From: Candidatus Binatia bacterium
GTDB lineage: Bacteria > Desulfobacterota_B > Binatia > UBA9968
Assembly (NCBI GenBank): GCA_025922795.1
Contig: JAICHC010000096.1
Coordinates: 1-8,151 of the forward strand
Length of the DNA stretch: 8,151 nucleotides
Direction: 5' to 3'
Under the pieces are notes generated by a model. It did not search any database. It worked only from the letters and a program-made list of their open reading frames with translations, and was not told the DNA's origin. Of the stretch, positions 1 to 6,546 are shown piece by piece. A program made the position numbers and the translations under genes. Within the stretch, counting starts at the first letter, position 1. Each line of letters begins with the position of its first letter.

Positions 1-102
1 ATCAACTAATGGCGGCGAGTACCGGAGTGCGTTTAAGCGGACAAACATCTACCGCGACGAAGATCAGGAGAGGACAGAATTCGCCGCGCAGCTTGGAGTT
101 GT
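1..102. other. Window edge, no convincing gene
   Basis: This stretch lies downstream of the tatD stop codon and runs into the window edge. The plus strand is open in two frames here: one stays open from base 2 to the stop at 251, deep in antisense to tatD, and the other ends at 113. On the minus strand a 34-codon frame (106 to 2) starts at an ATG overlapping the tatD stop. None has a recognisable product or a good ribosome binding site. A downstream gene or the 3' end of a convergent gene may begin here, but the window is too short to tell. No terminator hairpin was found. Confidence 0.3.
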
Positions 103-873
103 TCATATCTTAAACAAATTTTGTACATTGCGTGTCGTTGCTTCGGCTATCTCTTCCACAGACATCCCCTTGATAGTGGCAATGGTCTCTGCGACAAAGC
201 GCGCGAACGCCGGTTCGTTGCGCTTGCCGCGATGCGGCACCGGCGTGAGATAGGGCGAGTCGGTTTCGACAAACATTCGGTCCAGCGGCAGTTTGCTGAC
301 AACTTGCCTCAAGGGCTGGGCGTTCTTGAAGGTGATGATACCGGTAAAAGAAAGATAGAAGCCCAGGTCAAGATACGCGCGTGCCGCTTCGTAATTGCCG
401 GTAAAACAGTGAATTACGCCGGTTAGTTTGCCGCCACCTTCTCGGCGCAGTAACTCAACTGCTTCTGGCGCGGCGTCACGCTCATGCACGACGATCGGCA
501 ATCCGGTGTCGCGCGCCATGTGGATGAAATGCACGAACACGCGGCGCTGCACATCATGCGGCGAGTGGTTGTAATAATAATCGAGGCCCGTTTCGCCGAC
601 GGCGATCACTTTGGCGTGACGAGTTAAGCCGCGCAACCGGCGTAGCTCCTCCTCGCCGACGTCTTTGGCATCGTGCGGGTGCATGCCGACCGTTGCGTAG
701 ATGTTCGCAAACGATTCCGCCAAGTGGATCGCCTCCGTGTTACTGGACATATCCCCCGCGCCGCCGACGGCGATGATCGTTTCGACACCAGCTACGCGAG
801 CGCGTCCGATCACGCCTTCGATTTCGCCGCAGTATTCCTTTCCTTGAATGTGGGCGTGGCTGTCGATCAACAT
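103..873 (-). CDS. tatD: TatD family metal-dependent deoxyribonuclease
   Basis: A 256-residue TatD/YcfH-type TIM-barrel hydrolase of the amidohydrolase superfamily, full length for the family. Family members are cytoplasmic metal-dependent nucleases acting on single-stranded or damaged DNA; the exact substrate here is not shown by sequence. The expected metal ligands are all present: the HxH pair H6 and H8 in DSHAH, E94 in the AVGETGLDYY block, H130 in IVVH, H155 in the IHCFTG block, and D205 in the ETDSPYL signature, followed by the RGKRNEP loop near 215-221. The ATG start is chosen because family members begin with a short hydrophobic strand ending in D-x-H-x-H. Ribosome binding is weak (CTGGGG in the 15-base gap after metG), so it is probably expressed by read-through from metG. 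It is the last clear gene of the tmk-holB-metG-tatD cluster. Family call is firm; tatD versus its ycfH paralogue cannot be separated. Confidence 0.95.
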   Translation of the reverse strand: MLIDSHAHIQGKEYCGEIEGVIGRARVAGVETIIAVGGAGDMSSNTEAIHLAESFANIYATVGMHPHDAKDVGEEELRRLRGLTRHAKVIAVGETGLDYYYNHSPHDVQRRVFVHFIHMARDTGLPIVVHERDAAPEAVELLRREGGGKLTGVIHCFTGNYEAARAYLDLGFYLSFTGIITFKNAQPLRQVVSKLPLDRMFVETDSPYLTPVPHRGKRNEPAFARFVAETIATIKGMSVEEIAEATTRNVQNLFKI

Positions 874-888
874 GAATGACCCCAGAGG

Positions 889-2421
889 CTACTTCTTGGG
901 TTCGGTTTCGATGCGCGGAAAAAGATTCTTGGGCGGATTGATTTTGTGCCCGGCGACAAACCCCTCGCCCCAGGGAGCCGCCAACCGGGCTTGGTCGACA
1001 GCAAGCAAGCCGCGCAATTCGCGAGCGGTATCGGGCATAAACGGCGCCAGCAAGCGAGACAAGGTCCTCACGACTTCCAGGGAGTGATGCAGCACTTCAC
1101 CGACCCGAGCTTGCTTGCTCGAATCTTTGATCAACGTAAATGGTGCGGTTTGAACGATATATCGATTGGCATGATCGAGCGCCCCCCAAATCGCCTCGAG
1201 AGCTCGATGAAACTGCAGCTCCGCCATCTGTTTCCTAAGGTCGAATTCTGCGGCGGCAAATGCGTCGCGCAGCTTGAGGTCTTCGTCTATCCGGTGCGCG
1301 CTCAGCGGCTGCACCACGCCGGCGAAATACTTCTGCTGCATGGTCAACACGCGACTAACGAAGTTGCCAAGATTGTTGGCCAAATCCGCGTTGATCCTGG
1401 TCACCAACGCTTCCTCGGAAAACTTGGCATCCTGACCGAAAGGCATTTCGCGCAGCAGAAAATAGCGAAAGGCGTCCATGCCGAAGCGCGCCTTCATTTC
1501 CAGTGGGCGAACGACGTTTCCCAAGCTCTTGGACATTTTACCGGAATCCATCACCCAATAACCGTGCACGTTCAGATGATCGTAAAGCTTTAAGCCGGCG
1601 GCCATCAGCATCGTTGGCCAGTAGATGGCGTGGGGCTTCAAGATATCTTTGGCGATCAGGTGATTGGCTTTCGGCCAAAGAGAGACCATGGCATCTCCGC
1701 CCCGATACTCCAGAGCGCTTACGTAATTGAGCAGAGCATCGAACCAAACGTAGGTCACATAATCGGCGTCGAAGGGGAGCGGAATACCCCACTGCAAACG
1801 GCTGGTTGGCCGCGATATACAAAGATCTTCGAGCGGCTCTCTGAGAAATGCCAAAACCTCCGTACGATATCGTTCCGGGCGAATGAGATCGGCCTTCGCA
1901 TTGATCGTCTCAACCAAGCGCTGCTGGTATTTGCTCATGCGAAAGAAATAGTTCTTTTCGCTGATGTATTCCGGCGCCGTCTGGTGATCCGGGCATTGAC
2001 CGTCGAGCAGTTCTTTCTCCGTATAGAATCGTTCGCAGCCGTAACAGTAGAAACCGCCGTATTCGCCGAAGTAGATGTCGTCGGCGTTATAAATCTTTTG
2101 CAGAATCGTCTGAACGAACGATACGTGATAGTCATCGGTGGTGCGAATAAAGTGGTCATAAGCGATGCCGCAGCGATCCCAGGTCGAGCGAAACAAACCG
2201 CTGATCCGGTCGGCGTACTCTTTGGGCGAGGTGTTGTTGGAAGCCGCGGCTTGGGCGATCTTATCGCCGTGCTCGTCCGTCCCGGTCAGCAGGAATGGCT
2301 CATCGCCGATCGATTGATGATAGCGCTTCAATGTATCGGCTACGATGGTCGTGTACGTATGACCCAGGTGCGGCTCGGCGTTGACGTAGTAGAGTGGCGT
2401 GGTGATGTAAATCGGCGGCAT
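889..2421 (-). CDS. metG: Methionyl-tRNA synthetase
   Basis: Cytoplasmic class I aminoacyl-tRNA synthetase that joins methionine to tRNA-Met using ATP, for translation initiation and elongation. At 510 residues it is the short form. The HIGH-type motif is HLGH at 18-21 and the KMSKS loop is at 295-299. A connective-peptide zinc knuckle has C126, C129, C143 and H146, a single-knuckle arrangement as in Thermus-type enzymes rather than the double knuckle of E. coli. The block around 258-268 reads AKDILKPH where GKD is usual, a small substitution next to the active site. The anticodon-binding helical domain occupies roughly 345-490 and the protein ends soon after LFPRIE, so the Trbp111-like C-terminal tRNA-binding domain is absent. 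The ATG shares its A with the holB stop (TGATG), and GGGAG lies 6 bases upstream of it, which supports this start and translational coupling. Identification is very secure. Confidence 0.98.
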   Translation of the reverse strand: MPPIYITTPLYYVNAEPHLGHTYTTIVADTLKRYHQSIGDEPFLLTGTDEHGDKIAQAAASNNTSPKEYADRISGLFRSTWDRCGIAYDHFIRTTDDYHVSFVQTILQKIYNADDIYFGEYGGFYCYGCERFYTEKELLDGQCPDHQTAPEYISEKNYFFRMSKYQQRLVETINAKADLIRPERYRTEVLAFLREPLEDLCISRPTSRLQWGIPLPFDADYVTYVWFDALLNYVSALEYRGGDAMVSLWPKANHLIAKDILKPHAIYWPTMLMAAGLKLYDHLNVHGYWVMDSGKMSKSLGNVVRPLEMKARFGMDAFRYFLLREMPFGQDAKFSEEALVTRINADLANNLGNFVSRVLTMQQKYFAGVVQPLSAHRIDEDLKLRDAFAAAEFDLRKQMAELQFHRALEAIWGALDHANRYIVQTAPFTLIKDSSKQARVGEVLHHSLEVVRTLSRLLAPFMPDTARELRGLLAVDQARLAAPWGEGFVAGHKINPPKNLFPRIETEPKK

Positions 2422-3407
2422 CAGCGACTCCCGACCAGGCCAAAAAAGAAATTCTCCAGCACCATGCGCCGATTCAGATTCCGTTGAATGCCGGCGGTCG
2501 CAGCCGATATTCCAGCCAGTGCGGCAAGCGCGCGATCCGCGCTGGATTCCGCCGCCCGGCGCTCTATCTGCGCCAGCATGTCTAAGTTCACAAGCTCATC
2601 CGCCTTGCTCGTTACGCCGTAAATCAACATGTCGCGGTACCAACTTTCCGCCCATCTAAGAAAGTCGAGCGCGTCATCGCGAGTCGCCGCCAGCGCCTCG
2701 GCTGCCACGGTGGCGGTCTGATAATCGCCGGCCTTCAACGCATCGAGCTGGCCACTCCAAACTTTTCGGTTCTCAGCCAAGGTTGCGTGATCTAAATTCA
2801 GCGCCACGCCGATGCTTCCCAAGGCCATGGCGGCAAGAAAAGCTGCCTCCTCGGCTTTCACGTTGTGCTTCGTTTGTAAAAATGCTGCAACTGCCGCGCG
2901 CGGCAAGGGAGCGAACGAAAGCCGCAAACAACGCGAGCGCAGAGTCGGCAGGAGCGCGCCCGCGTTCGCCGCGATGAGAATGATCAGGGAATTCGCCGGA
3001 GGCTCTTCAAGCGTCTTCAGCAGGGCGTTTTGCGCTGAGGCGTTCATCAAGCCGGCCCGATCAACAATCGCTATTTTTGGTTTGCCGCCGAAGGATCGAA
3101 AGCGTAGCTCGCGCTCGAGTTCGCGAATCTGTTGAATGCTGATTTCTTTTTTTTCCGGTAAGAGACTGAGAAAGCGCACGTCGGCGTGGTTTCCGTCGAT
3201 GATGCTGGCGCAGTTGAGGCAGCGGCCGCAGTAATCGCCGGTGAGCTCGGAACAATGAATCGCCTGTGCAAGAGCCCTGGCAACCGTCCGTTTGCCGATG
3301 CCTTCGGGGCCGAGAAACAAATACGCGTGATGCAGGCGCTCGTTTGCGAGCGCCGCGCGCAGCATTGCCAGTTGCTTGGAATGGCCGGTTATTTCAGTGA
3401 AACCCAT
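2421..3407 (-). CDS. holB: DNA polymerase III, delta' subunit (clamp loader)
   Basis: A 328-residue AAA+ clamp-loader subunit, which helps the gamma/tau complex open the beta clamp and place it on primed DNA. Visible features are a complete Walker A motif GPEGIGKRT at 33-41, a four-cysteine zinc module (C52, C60, C63, C66), a Walker B-like strand with IVDRA at 114-118, the family block NALLKTLEEPP near 127-137, and the SRC arginine-finger motif at 158-160. The helical collar domain follows from about 190 to the end. E. coli delta' has lost its P-loop, whereas this one keeps it, so DnaX-like ATP binding is possible. Length and the neighbour tmk favour delta' over DnaX, which is normally longer. 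The ATG is one base after the tmk stop, with only a poor GGGA upstream, suggesting re-initiation. The gene overlaps metG by one base. Confidence 0.92.
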   Translation of the reverse strand: MGFTEITGHSKQLAMLRAALANERLHHAYLFLGPEGIGKRTVARALAQAIHCSELTGDYCGRCLNCASIIDGNHADVRFLSLLPEKKEISIQQIRELERELRFRSFGGKPKIAIVDRAGLMNASAQNALLKTLEEPPANSLIILIAANAGALLPTLRSRCLRLSFAPLPRAAVAAFLQTKHNVKAEEAAFLAAMALGSIGVALNLDHATLAENRKVWSGQLDALKAGDYQTATVAAEALAATRDDALDFLRWAESWYRDMLIYGVTSKADELVNLDMLAQIERRAAESSADRALAALAGISAATAGIQRNLNRRMVLENFFFGLVGSR

Positions 3408-3408
3408 T

Positions 3409-4050
3409 TCAAAGTAGTTCCCGTTCTAGAATTTTACAAATTTCTTCGGTCACTTCGCTGACGGAGCGCGCCGCATCGACGATGCGGAACCGCTCGGGCT
3501 CCCAGCGCGCTATCTCAAGGAATCCCCTTCGTACTTTCTCGTGAAATTGAATTTCTTCGCGTTCAAACCGGTCTTCCGGCGAACGATGCGCCGCCGCTTG
3601 CGCCTGCCGGAGCGCGGTTCGCGCCCGGCCTACATCGACCGGGCAATCGAATAAAAATGTTAAGTCAGGACGAAGTCCCTCGCTCGCGGTGTCGTTCAAC
3701 CGCCGTAGCCAATCGAGCTCGATGCCTCGACCGTATCCTTGGTAAACCAACGTCGAGTCGGTAAAGCGATCACACAGCACGATTTTTCCTGCATCGATGG
3801 CGGGACGAACGATCTGATTGACGTGCTGCGCCCGATCCGCCAAGTAGAGAAACAGCTCCGTCGCAGGCGCGATTTCATTATCGCCCACCTCGACCAAAAC
3901 CTTGCGGATCAATTGACCGAGTGCTGTACCGCCTGGTTCGCGCGTCACCACACAGTCGCGGTTTCGCTCGCGAAGATACTTCTCAGCGGCTTGAATTTGC
4001 GTGGTCTTGCCCGTCCCATCCCCGCCCTCGAAGGTGACGAAACGAATCAT
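3409..4050 (-). CDS. tmk: Thymidylate kinase (dTMP kinase)
   Basis: Phosphorylates dTMP to dTDP with ATP, the step feeding both salvage and de novo dTTP synthesis in the cytoplasm. From the ATG at 4050 the protein is 213 residues, the usual size. It shows the P-loop EGGDGTGKTTQ (about 8-18), the TREPGGT dTMP-binding loop (about 36-42), the DRFTDS segment (about 94-99), YQGYGRG (about 103-109), and a lid region with several arginines ending in DRFE (about 160-163). The frame also allows a TTG start at 4053, one codon upstream; the ATG gives the standard MIRFVTFEGG beginning and is preferred. No clear Shine-Dalgarno sequence precedes either. It is the first gene of the packed tmk-holB-metG-tatD run, one base from holB and 88 bases after the receiver gene. 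Confidence 0.96.
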   Translation of the reverse strand: MIRFVTFEGGDGTGKTTQIQAAEKYLRERNRDCVVTREPGGTALGQLIRKVLVEVGDNEIAPATELFLYLADRAQHVNQIVRPAIDAGKIVLCDRFTDSTLVYQGYGRGIELDWLRRLNDTASEGLRPDLTFLFDCPVDVGRARTALRQAQAAAHRSPEDRFEREEIQFHEKVRRGFLEIARWEPERFRIVDAARSVSEVTEEICKILERELL

Positions 4051-4138
4051 CAATTAAAACAATGAAGAAAACCGGCAGAAGATGCAAATCGGGAGAAAGA
4101 GAATCAATCGACGGAGTGGAGCGGAGAGTCTGAAGTGA
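4051..4138 (-). terminator. C-rich, G-poor spacer; possible Rho-dependent termination zone
   Basis: The 88 bases between the receiver gene and tmk contain no hairpin with a T tract. Read as minus-strand RNA, the spacer is rich in pyrimidines: over 4061-4138 I count 27 C against 10 G in 78 bases, with repeated CU and UC steps (CUCUCCGCUCCACUCC). Such C-over-G bubbles are typical of Rho loading sites, so part of the receiver transcription could end here. The alternative is that receiver and housekeeping genes are co-transcribed; I found no good sigma70 promoter directly before tmk. This is composition evidence only. Confidence 0.22.
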
Positions 4139-4522
4139 CTAAGCCTTGCTTTCACCCAGGAGCAGATTGATGCCGTTGACTAGCTGAGTGCTGGTAAACG
4201 GTTTGGTGATGTAATAATCCGCTCCTAACTTATAGCCACCCAGGACATCTTCATATTGGACCTTGGCGGTCAACAGAATAACCGGGATCGTCGATGTTTC
4301 GTTCTTGCCTTTAAGCCGCGTCAGCACTTCCAAACCGTCCATCTCGGGCATCATGATATCCAAGATGATTAGGTCTGGCTTCTGGTTCGGCAGCATGTTT
4401 AAGAGTTCGGGACCGCTTGAGGCGCTAAAAACCGTATAGCCGCGCCCTTCCAAAATGGTTTTGACGATCGTGATGATATCGGGATTATCGTCAACCACCA
4501 TTATGGTCTTCTTTGTATCCAT
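4139..4522 (-). CDS. Single-domain response regulator (CheY-like receiver)
   Basis: A 127-residue protein made of one receiver domain and no output domain. The phosphorylation machinery is complete: acidic pair D11 and D12 in VVDDNPD, phospho-acceptor D55 in LILDIMMPEMDG context, switch threonine T85 in VILLTAK, aromatic Y104, and lysine K107 in ITKPF. It should receive phosphate from a histidine kinase and act through protein contacts in the cytoplasm. The ATG is supported by GAGGGAG six bases upstream. It lies between a minor-pilin operon and the tmk-metG cluster; stand-alone receivers beside pilus genes are often of the PilG/PilH type controlling pilus extension, but no kinase or Chp gene is present here to confirm that. 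It could equally serve another phosphorelay. It probably has its own promoter about 140-165 bases upstream. Confidence 0.93.
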   Translation of the reverse strand: MDTKKTIMVVDDNPDIITIVKTILEGRGYTVFSASSGPELLNMLPNQKPDLIILDIMMPEMDGLEVLTRLKGKNETSTIPVILLTAKVQYEDVLGGYKLGADYYITKPFTSTQLVNGINLLLGESKA

Positions 4523-4619
4523 GCTTGCTCCCTCTCACGCCCCATCCGTATCCATTGCCAGCAGCCGAGACCAGGAACGAGCAGGCATCAGCGGGAATTT
4601 GGCTGTGACAAAAAGGCCT

Positions 4620-4643
4620 GAAAACCCTCACGTATAGGTTTCC
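4620..4643 (-). promoter_or_regulatory. Hairpin in the receiver gene leader
   Basis: On the minus strand GGAAACC and GGTTTTC can pair over 7 base pairs (one G-U) around a 10-base loop. A run of five T follows five bases later (AGGCCTTTTT), so the element resembles a weak attenuator more than a standard terminator. It would lie in the 5' untranslated region of the receiver mRNA if the promoter at 4662-4690 is right. No known riboswitch pattern was recognised in the leader. Confidence 0.2.
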
Positions 4644-4661
4644 AAAGCGTTGTAGATCCGT

Positions 4662-4690
4662 AATTTAGCATCTTGCGAGCGGATTGTAAA
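4662..4690 (-). promoter_or_regulatory. Predicted sigma70-type promoter for the receiver gene
   Basis: Reading the minus strand, TTTACA (4690-4685, five of six matches to TTGACA) is followed after exactly 17 bases by TAAATT (4667-4662, four of six matches to TATAAT). Transcription would begin near 4655, giving a leader of about 130 bases before the ATG at 4522. The position just downstream of the pilX-like stop codon makes this a separate transcription unit within, or after, the pilin operon. Confidence 0.45.
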
Positions 4691-4700
4691 TTGACAATTT
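4688..4700. repeat. Perfect 13-base dyad, possible operator
   Basis: AAATTGACAATTT is a perfect inverted repeat: six-base arms AAATTG and CAATTT around one central A. It overlaps the upstream end of the predicted -35 box of the receiver promoter (4685-4690) and lies 12 bases beyond the pilX-like stop. The symmetry and place suit a binding site for a dimeric regulator. The local sequence is AT-rich, so chance is not excluded, and it is not a terminator because the loop is too small. Confidence 0.3.
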
Positions 4701-4712
4701 TCTTACGTTTAA

Positions 4713-5879
4713 CTACGGCGTCACGGCACGCCAGTAATTTTGTGAAATCGTCGTCGGCAAGGATGCATGGGAGGTATTTATTGTCGCGGCTGGGATCAAG
4801 GGCACCGTGAGATTCAAAGCCTGGCGGCTAAAGAGCAGGCGAACAGTGCCTTCAATGTCCAAGGCTGCCCTGCCGCTTCCCGGGATGCCGGCCTCGTTCA
4901 CCAACACGGCGCCAAGCAAGTCCTTGCTGCTCGACCCCGCCGTCTTAAAGCTGATATCAGTCCCTGTGACGATGATCAGTCCATCCCAGCGGAAAGTTCC
5001 GGTTATAATCAGATCTGCGTTTCTGACCACTAAAATTCCGGCGCCAGAAACGGTTCCCGTCAGCGTGGCTGCATCACCCGAGGCTAATAATCCATCGATG
5101 CAGTGCAACTGCGGTGAAGTTTGGTTGCCCCAAGTCTGATTTTCCACCAGTAAGCCGCCGGAGCTTGGAACCCAACGCACGGTAGCGGACGCTGAAGCGC
5201 AGAGTTCATCAGCAAACTGCGCGATGAAAGCCGCAGGAAGATAAGTACTCGTTGCGATCGCCGGCGTATCCGGGCCGCTATCAAGAATACCTAGCCGTGG
5301 AGGGTTGCCGAGGGCCTGGAAGATTAATCCGGCGACCGTGTCATCCCCACTCGTAACAGCGCTTCGCGCCTTCGACTCGGCGATCGGGCGGCCGGTTATC
5401 GGATCGTGATCAACGCCGGAAACAAATAGGGTATCCCCGGTGAGATTGACTCCGGCGGCGTTCCCCCGGAGGACCACAGCGGCATCAGCGAGATCATAGG
5501 ACTTGGTCAATTGAGCTTGAAGAACGTGTCCGGCGCCGCGGGCAGCCCCGGTCGACTGCACGATAATTTGAGCCGCAAGCGGTCCAACAGCCGTCGATGA
5601 CAAAAACGCAACGGCAAATTGTCCGGACGAGAAAGATTTAGACTGGTTTGAGGGAGTTGGTGGAAAATTCGTCGCCTGGGCAATCTCTCTTTTTCCCCAC
5701 TCCACTCCAGCGGCCGAAAAATAGAACGCTTCCGTGCTACCCCGCAAATTAGCCAAAACCTGGAAGTCGTTACGCAACATCACGCCAGCACCGATGCCGA
5801 CCGCCAGTAGCACAGCGAGAATCATCAGCGAGCTCATCAGGACCAGGCCGCGCTGACTGCGCAAGCTCTTATCACGCAT
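4713..5879 (-). CDS. pilX: PilX-like type IV pilus minor pilin / assembly protein
   Basis: From the ATG at 5879 the product is 388 residues. It has a short basic leader MRDKSLRSQR-G, then a hydrophobic segment at 12-33 (LVLMSSLMILAVLLAVGIGA), matching the PilX N-terminal family. Cleavage is expected after G11; the residue at mature position 5 is S16, so the usual Glu5 is missing, as is common for PilX. The rest is extracytoplasmic: an alpha/beta part to about 130, then a long Gly/Ser/Thr/Val-rich region. Residues about 265-345 show short recurring strand-turn units (TGTVSGAGILVV, ADLIITGTFRWDGLIIVTG), suggesting a beta-helical or beta-sheet fold. Two cysteines, C227 and C260, may bond. A longer form starting at TTG 5897, overlapping the pilW stop, is possible, but GAGGG about 11 bases before the ATG favours the shorter one. 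It is about twice the size of classical PilX. PilY1 does not follow it. Confidence 0.82.
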   Translation of the reverse strand: MRDKSLRSQRGLVLMSSLMILAVLLAVGIGAGVMLRNDFQVLANLRGSTEAFYFSAAGVEWGKREIAQATNFPPTPSNQSKSFSSGQFAVAFLSSTAVGPLAAQIIVQSTGAARGAGHVLQAQLTKSYDLADAAVVLRGNAAGVNLTGDTLFVSGVDHDPITGRPIAESKARSAVTSGDDTVAGLIFQALGNPPRLGILDSGPDTPAIATSTYLPAAFIAQFADELCASASATVRWVPSSGGLLVENQTWGNQTSPQLHCIDGLLASGDAATLTGTVSGAGILVVRNADLIITGTFRWDGLIIVTGTDISFKTAGSSSKDLLGAVLVNEAGIPGSGRAALDIEGTVRLLFSRQALNLTVPLIPAATINTSHASLPTTISQNYWRAVTP

Positions 5880-5893
5880 CTTTATGATGTCCC

Positions 5894-6544
5894 TCAATTG
5901 CGAAACTCGACGCTGCTCGAGAGTGCAGAGCTCAGGTATGCGGCGATTTTGGGATCAGGATTCTTCGCCCGCACGGCAAACTCTATTTTGACTCGCTTGA
6001 TCGTTTCGAGAGCGGGCGGGTTGCTGATCTCGGCTCCGTTTCGATCAAAGTATGTAAAAATTCTGCCGGCCACCGCAGGTACGACGTAGGCAACCAGACA
6101 ATCGCCGTTTCGCCGGATGATGTAGGGACCAGGGCATGTCGATGTCGGCCCCGTCAGCTCGTAGCGAATACTCTCGCGTGGATCAATATCGGCGCAGTTG
6201 CCGTTGCCGTTCAGGTCCATCTGGATGTGAATCACTCCAGGACTTGCTTGGTAGACGCGGTTACAGACAGTATCAGCATCGTTCATCGGATCATCGGCAG
6301 CGCCGGTCTCCGGGGGTGCGCTGCCGTTGCCCCACGAGCCGGCGTTTCGGAGATCCCGCGCAATGATATCCAACGCTCCGCGCGCGTCCTCGAGCGTCGC
6401 GGTTTTCGCCTCGAGGGCCAGCGAATGAAAGATCTCGCTGCGAAAATAGGCGTAGAGAAGAACGATCATCAGCGCTCCGAGCAGCAACGACACCAATTGT
6501 TCGATCAAGGTCGCGCCGCCTTCGTTTAGCCGCAAGCACATCAC
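5894..6544 (-). CDS. pilW: PilW-like minor pilin
   Basis: A 216-residue type IV prepilin-like protein. The leader ends in NEGG and is followed by ATLIEQLVSLLLGALMIVLL, so prepilin peptidase should cut after G10, leaving A11 first and E15 at the conserved mature position 5. The globular part carries four cysteines (C94, C117, C137, C149), allowing two disulfides, and an EF-hand-like loop DLNGNGNCADID at 110-121 with the RYEL block just after, a pattern I associate with PilW proteins. It would be a minor pilin in the pilus initiation complex, anchored in the inner membrane before assembly. The frame starts with GTG (6544) directly followed by ATG (6541); GGGAG in the end of pilV lies 7 bases before the GTG and 10 before the ATG, so both are possible. 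It begins two bases after the pilV-like stop. Confidence 0.85.
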   Translation of the reverse strand: MMCLRLNEGGATLIEQLVSLLLGALMIVLLYAYFRSEIFHSLALEAKTATLEDARGALDIIARDLRNAGSWGNGSAPPETGAADDPMNDADTVCNRVYQASPGVIHIQMDLNGNGNCADIDPRESIRYELTGPTSTCPGPYIIRRNGDCLVAYVVPAVAGRIFTYFDRNGAEISNPPALETIKRVKIEFAVRAKNPDPKIAAYLSSALSSSVEFRN

Positions 6545-6546
6545 GC

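Noticed and set aside
2..106. 34-codon minus-strand frame starting at an ATG that overlaps the tatD stop
   Set aside because: The overlap is attractive, but the peptide has no recognisable features and there is no ribosome binding site of note. Two other frames across the same DNA are also open.
1630..2487. Long open frame on the plus strand antisense to metG
   Set aside because: It is fully covered by metG on the other strand, which has all its motifs; the antisense protein matches nothing and has no ribosome binding site of note.
4535..4588. 17-codon leader peptide frame upstream of the receiver gene (minus strand)
   Set aside because: It has no Shine-Dalgarno sequence, no run of one amino acid codon, and no attenuator arranged around it.
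4691..4719. Perfect TTGACA on the plus strand as a promoter reading into the pilX-like gene in antisense
   Set aside because: At 15-18 bases downstream there is no acceptable -10 box (TACGGC and similar). The TTGACA is explained as part of the palindrome.
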